Assembly (NCBI GenBank): GCA_014377495.1
Contig: JACMPN010000268.1
Location: 1 to 8,861 of the forward strand
Origin: Candidatus Sericytochromatia bacterium
Lineage (GTDB): Bacteria > Cyanobacteriota > Sericytochromatia > JACMPN01
Reading direction: 5' to 3'
DNA length: 8,861 bases
How positions within the stretch are numbered: position 1 is the first letter of the stretch; each line of letters starts with the position of its first letter. The notes below the pieces were generated by a model that saw nothing but the letters and a program-made list of their open reading frames with translations, was not told where the DNA came from and made no database searches. This document shows positions 6,056-8,861 of this stretch, one piece after another. The position numbers were made by a program, and so were the translations under genes.

Positions 6056-6853
6056 ATGGTGACGGCGTGGCGGACGGTCCCGGAATCGTCCTGGCCGGAT
6101 TACACGGAGCCACTCCGGCTGCCGGACGGCGAAGTCCATGTCTGGCTGGCCAGCCTGGACCAGCCTGATTCCGTACTGGGGATTCTCCGGCAGTCGCTGA
6201 CCGCGACAGAGCAGGCCCGGGTGGACCGTTATGTCCGGGCTGTTTCCCGGCAGCAGGCCACCGTCTCACGGGGCGTCCTGCGCCATCTCCTGAGCGCTTA
6301 CACGGGGATCCCTGCCGGGCAGGTGCGCCTGGGCGAAGGACCGCATCAAAAACCGTTGCTATGCGACGGTCAAGCCGCAGTCCCGCTGATGTTCAACGTC
6401 TCCCACTCGGGTGCGAGGCTCCTCATCGCCGTGATCTGCCATCGGGAGATCGGCGTCGACATCGAGTCGTTCAGCCGTTTCACCGACATGGCGGGGGTGG
6501 CCAAGCGCTCCTTTTCACGCCGTGAGTTCGCCATTTGGGCGGCAGCGGACCCGGCCGATCAAGCCGCCGTGTTCTTTCACTTCTGGAGTCACAAGGAATC
6601 GGTGATCAAGGCCTGTGGACGGGGCCTGCTGGTCCCGCTGGACAGCTTTGAAACCCCGGCTGAGCCATCGGATCACCCGACACCGGTCTACCTGTCCGTC
6701 CCGGATTCGGACGAAACGAACTGGTTCGTGCGTGTCCTCGACCCTTGTCCCGGCTATGCTGCCGCAGTCTGCATGGCCGGTGCCGCTCTGCCGGTGACGA
6801 TGTACCAAGTCACTGCCTCTTTTTTTGAAAGGCCGCCCCGTGCATTTGTTTGA
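6056..6853 (+). CDS. Sfp-type 4'-phosphopantetheinyl transferase
   Basis: A 265-residue enzyme that moves 4'-phosphopantetheine from CoA to a serine on acyl or peptidyl carrier proteins, acting in the cytoplasm. All family blocks are present: an N-terminal EVHVWLASLD (26-35), the Arg-rich LR helix near 74-80, FNVSHSG (113-119), IGVDIE with metal-binding D135 and E137 (132-137), FSRREF (153-158) and FHFWSHKESVIKACGRGL (174-191) with W177, K180 and E181. The length fits the Sfp/two-half-domain group rather than the short AcpS group. The start is uncertain: ATG 6056 gives the family-like N-terminus, TTG 6050 has the better-spaced GGGGG (4 bases away), and ATG 5993 would add 21 residues. The stop overlaps the following old-yellow-enzyme gene by 14 bases. 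No carrier-protein synthase is nearby, so it may be the genome's general-purpose enzyme. Confidence 0.9.
   Translation: MVTAWRTVPESSWPDYTEPLRLPDGEVHVWLASLDQPDSVLGILRQSLTATEQARVDRYVRAVSRQQATVSRGVLRHLLSAYTGIPAGQVRLGEGPHQKPLLCDGQAAVPLMFNVSHSGARLLIAVICHREIGVDIESFSRFTDMAGVAKRSFSRREFAIWAAADPADQAAVFFHFWSHKESVIKACGRGLLVPLDSFETPAEPSDHPTPVYLSVPDSDETNWFVRVLDPCPGYAAAVCMAGAALPVTMYQVTASFFERPPRAFV
6827..6832 (+). promoter_or_regulatory. Ribosome binding site inside the PPTase 3' end
   Basis: GAAAGG lies within the last codons of the PPTase gene and 7 bases before GTG 6840. It favours GTG 6840 as the start of the old yellow enzyme over TTG 6825, which would lie in front of this site. Confidence 0.65.
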
Positions 6854-7907
6854 ACCACTGACCATCCGGGACGTGACCCTGCGCAATCGGATCGCTGTCT
6901 CCCCGATGTGCGAGTACTCGTCGGTCGACGGGTTTGCCAACGATTGGCATCTGGTGCACCTGGGCAGCCGGGCCGTGGGTGGCGCTGGTCTCGTTTTCAC
7001 CGAGGCCGCCGCCGTCACGCCTGTCGGCCGGATCACACCCGACGATCTGGGCGTCTGGTCGGACGACCAGATTGCGGGCCTCGCGGGCGTGACGGCCTTC
7101 ATTCGGCAACAGGGCGCCGTGGCGGGGATCCAGTTGGCCCATGCCGGTTTCAAGGCCAGCACCACCAGTCCCTGGCTGGGCGGGGAGCCCCTTGATGCCG
7201 GTCAGGGCGCCTGGCCCGTCATCGGACCCAGCCCCACCCCGTTCGCTCCCGGCCATCCGATACCGGTGGCGATGGACCTGCCGGCGATCCAGGCCTGCAT
7301 CGCCGACTTCGCCGGCGCGACGGTGCGGAGTCTGGCCGCCGGATTTCAGGTCGTCGAGGTGCATGCCGCCCATGGGTATCTGCTACACGAGTTTCTCTCG
7401 CCGCTGACGAACCACCGCACGGACGCATACGGCGGAGCGTTCGAGAACCGCATTCGCCTGCTGCTGGAGGTGGTGACGGCCGTGCGCCAGGCGTGGCCCG
7501 AGACGTTGCCGCTCTTGGTCCGCATCTCCGCCACGGATTGGCATCCCGATGGTTGGGATCTCACCCAGTCCATCGCCTTGTCCCGGCGGTTGCAGTCCCT
7601 GGGCGTCGATCTCATTGACTGTTCCAGCGGCGGCGCCCTGCCAAACGTGTCGATTCCCGTGGGTCCTGGCTACCAGACACCGTTTGCGACGGCCATCCGG
7701 GCCCAGACGGGCATGCGGACGGGGGCGGTCGGTATGATCGTGGCACCCGCCCAGGCGGACCAGATCATCAGGAACGGCGAGGCCGATCTCGTCCTGTTGG
7801 CCCGGGAACTGCTGCGTGATCCCTATTGGCCGCTGCATGCCGCCAAGGCCTTGGGCCACGACGTCGCCTGGCCACAACAGTACGAGCGGGCCAAACCACG
7901 GCGGTGA
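6840..7907 (+). CDS. Old yellow enzyme, YqjM-type NADH:flavin oxidoreductase
   Basis: A 355-residue FMN-dependent TIM-barrel ene-reductase that uses NAD(P)H to reduce activated C=C bonds. It belongs to the thermophilic-like/YqjM class: SPMCEYSS (21-28) carries the class Cys (C24) and Tyr (Y26), and the substrate-binding pair is H175 and H178 in HAAHGY (175-180). Further marks are LVRIS (226-230), the phosphate-binding region near SSGG (262-265), and ARELLRDPYWPL (321-332), which in this class supplies an Arg to the neighbouring subunit. One oddity is HAGFK (101-105): most relatives have HAGRK, so a flavin-side Arg is replaced by Phe. The GTG start at 6840 gives the family-like MHLFEPLTIRDVTLRNR and overlaps the PPTase stop by 14 bases, suggesting one transcript and coupled translation. 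A bidirectional hairpin follows the stop. The physiological substrate is unknown. Confidence 0.92.
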   Translation: MHLFEPLTIRDVTLRNRIAVSPMCEYSSVDGFANDWHLVHLGSRAVGGAGLVFTEAAAVTPVGRITPDDLGVWSDDQIAGLAGVTAFIRQQGAVAGIQLAHAGFKASTTSPWLGGEPLDAGQGAWPVIGPSPTPFAPGHPIPVAMDLPAIQACIADFAGATVRSLAAGFQVVEVHAAHGYLLHEFLSPLTNHRTDAYGGAFENRIRLLLEVVTAVRQAWPETLPLLVRISATDWHPDGWDLTQSIALSRRLQSLGVDLIDCSSGGALPNVSIPVGPGYQTPFATAIRAQTGMRTGAVGMIVAPAQADQIIRNGEADLVLLARELLRDPYWPLHAAKALGHDVAWPQQYERAKPRR

Positions 7908-7934
7908 GTAGCCCGCTCGTAGTTGCCGGATAGC

Positions 7935-7981
7935 AGGAGGGCCTGGCGGCACCCGGTTACGGGTTGCCGTCAGGCCCTCTT
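7935..7981. terminator. Bidirectional hairpin between convergent genes
   Basis: Bases 7935-7955 pair with 7960-7981 around the loop GTTA, giving about 21 base pairs with a G-T wobble near each end and one bulge. It sits between the old-yellow-enzyme stop (7907) and the stop of the minus-strand lipoprotein gene (7996). On the plus strand only TTGGCC follows, so the tail is weak in T. It shares the core GGAGGGCCT with the terminator at 1121-1162. Confidence 0.75.
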
Positions 7982-7995
7982 GGCCGATTGCCGGG

Positions 7996-8861
7996 TTACA
8001 GTTTGAAGGCGGCGGCAGCGATCGTCACGCCCGTTTCCAGGCCCGTCACCGTTACCTGATAGAGCAGGTTGTTTTGCGGCAGGGCCAGTTCCGGCTTGGC
8101 GTAGAGCGCCCACATCCGATACAGCTTCTTTTCATCAAAGCCGACATACTCATAGTCAGCATCGGCAAACAGGGGATTGGGGCCACTGTTCTTGGTGGCC
8201 TTGAGGATCGTGATCTTGTCGCTGCCGATCGTCGTCGTCCCGGCCTGTTCCACGTCGTACTCGCCGTTGGTGAGTCGTTCCAGGATGCCGTGACTGAGGA
8301 TCTTGTCCAGGGTGATGCCATTCTGCGAAAGCAGGTTGGCGTCAGTCAGGGCCAGGGTCACCGTGACGAGGGAAAGCAGGCCGGCGGGTTTCACCCGGGC
8401 GGTGGGCTGTCCATAGACCAGCACCGTCTTGCTGCCGACATTGCTGGGCTTGGAGTGGGCCGAGCATTCCAGGCGGTAGGAAAGACCCTGCGACTGCATC
8501 TTGAACGTGCTGGAACTGGTCTTGGATTTGTCGAACTTCATCTCATAGTTGGAGATCGTGCCCCGCAACGACGTCTGGCCCAAGGTGACGGTCTTCACCT
8601 CGTTCAGGATATCCATCGCATCGGGTGCTTCGGGCTCAGGAGCGGCACTGGCGCCGGCGGCGGGCTTGGCCGGCGGCGTGCTGCCGGGCTTCGCGCTGGC
8701 CGTCGTCGTCGGTTTTTTGACAGGCGGCTTGGCGGTCGGCTTTCCCGTCGGCTTGGGTGCGGGGACGACGGCCGCTTCGTTGGCTGCGGGCAGGCAGACC
8801 TGCGTCGTCGGCGTCTCCGAGCCACATCCCATCAGCCATGTCGCTAGACCGAGCGTGACCA
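7996..8861 (-). CDS. Lipoprotein with Pro/Lys/Thr-rich linker (5' end cut off)
   Basis: A secreted lipoprotein of unknown function whose start lies beyond the right window edge. In frame from 8859 the minus strand reads VTLGLATWLMGC, a signal-peptide core ending in a lipobox (LMGC, Cys codon 8824-8826), so the ATG at 8832 is internal. After the Cys comes a disordered stretch of about 70 residues rich in Pro, Lys, Thr and Ala, then a domain of about 200 residues to the C-terminus. That domain alternates short beta-like segments, with NYEMKF, SYRLEC, KTVLVYG, DKITILKA and LLYQVTVTGL as examples. This pattern resembles LolA/LppX-type lipid-binding folds, but no diagnostic motif is present and the family is not recognised with certainty. 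It is probably anchored in a membrane facing the periplasm or cell surface, with the linker spanning outward. It converges on the old-yellow-enzyme gene and ends at a shared terminator. Confidence 0.8.
   Translation of the reverse strand, partial: VTLGLATWLMGCGSETPTTQVCLPAANEAAVVPAPKPTGKPTAKPPVKKPTTTASAKPGSTPPAKPAAGASAAPEPEAPDAMDILNEVKTVTLGQTSLRGTISNYEMKFDKSKTSSSTFKMQSQGLSYRLECSAHSKPSNVGSKTVLVYGQPTARVKPAGLLSLVTVTLALTDANLLSQNGITLDKILSHGILERLTNGEYDVEQAGTTTIGSDKITILKATKNSGPNPLFADADYEYVGFDEKKLYRMWALYAKPELALPQNNLLYQVTVTGLETGVTIAAAAFKL

Noticed and set aside
8074..8847. Plus-strand open frame of 257 codons opposite the lipoprotein gene
   Set aside because: It is the mirror of the lipoprotein coding frame and its Arg/Gly-rich end mirrors the Pro/Lys/Thr linker. 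The lipobox supports the minus strand.

Overview
This is a high-GC stretch of bacterial chromosome with dense, ordinary-looking genes. A Tat-exported molybdenum hydroxylase and a lipobox-bearing lipoprotein point to a Gram-negative-type (diderm) bacterium. I cannot place it more precisely from the sequence alone. I see no phage, transposon, CRISPR, tRNA or rRNA signal.

Layout. Bases 1-1102 hold a DEAD-box RNA helicase that is broken and rearranged. The C-terminal RecA-like domain and a long Arg/Pro/Gly/Gln tail read on the + strand. The first 93 bases encode a piece of a DEAD-box N-terminal domain on the opposite strand, joined at a CGATCG palindrome. Bases 1121-1268 carry two hairpin terminators between convergent genes. 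From 5697 down to 1286 a minus-strand run contains iorA and iorB (Fe-S and molybdenum subunits of an isoquinoline 1-oxidoreductase-type hydroxylase, overlapping by 4 bases), a pssA-like phosphatidylserine synthase, and a metallo-beta-lactamase-fold protein that has lost most of its metal ligands.

Bases 5698-6055 form the divergent control region. They hold a perfect 8-base inverted repeat around the only AT-rich patch, followed by a truncated hemerythrin-like fragment on the + strand. From 6056 a plus-strand pair encodes an Sfp-type 4'-phosphopantetheinyl transferase and an overlapping YqjM-type old yellow enzyme. A bidirectional terminator separates this pair from a minus-strand lipoprotein gene whose 5' end runs off the right edge.

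How they work together. IorA and IorB should form one periplasmic enzyme: electrons pass from the molybdenum cofactor in IorB to the two 2Fe-2S clusters of IorA. No dedicated electron acceptor or cofactor-maturation gene is next to them. PssA starts phosphatidylethanolamine synthesis, and its link to iorAB is positional only. The PPTase/old-yellow-enzyme pair looks translationally coupled, but no polyketide, peptide or fatty-acid synthase is visible to name the carrier protein. I found no convincing new multi-gene system. The strongest oddity is the inversion junction inside the helicase gene.
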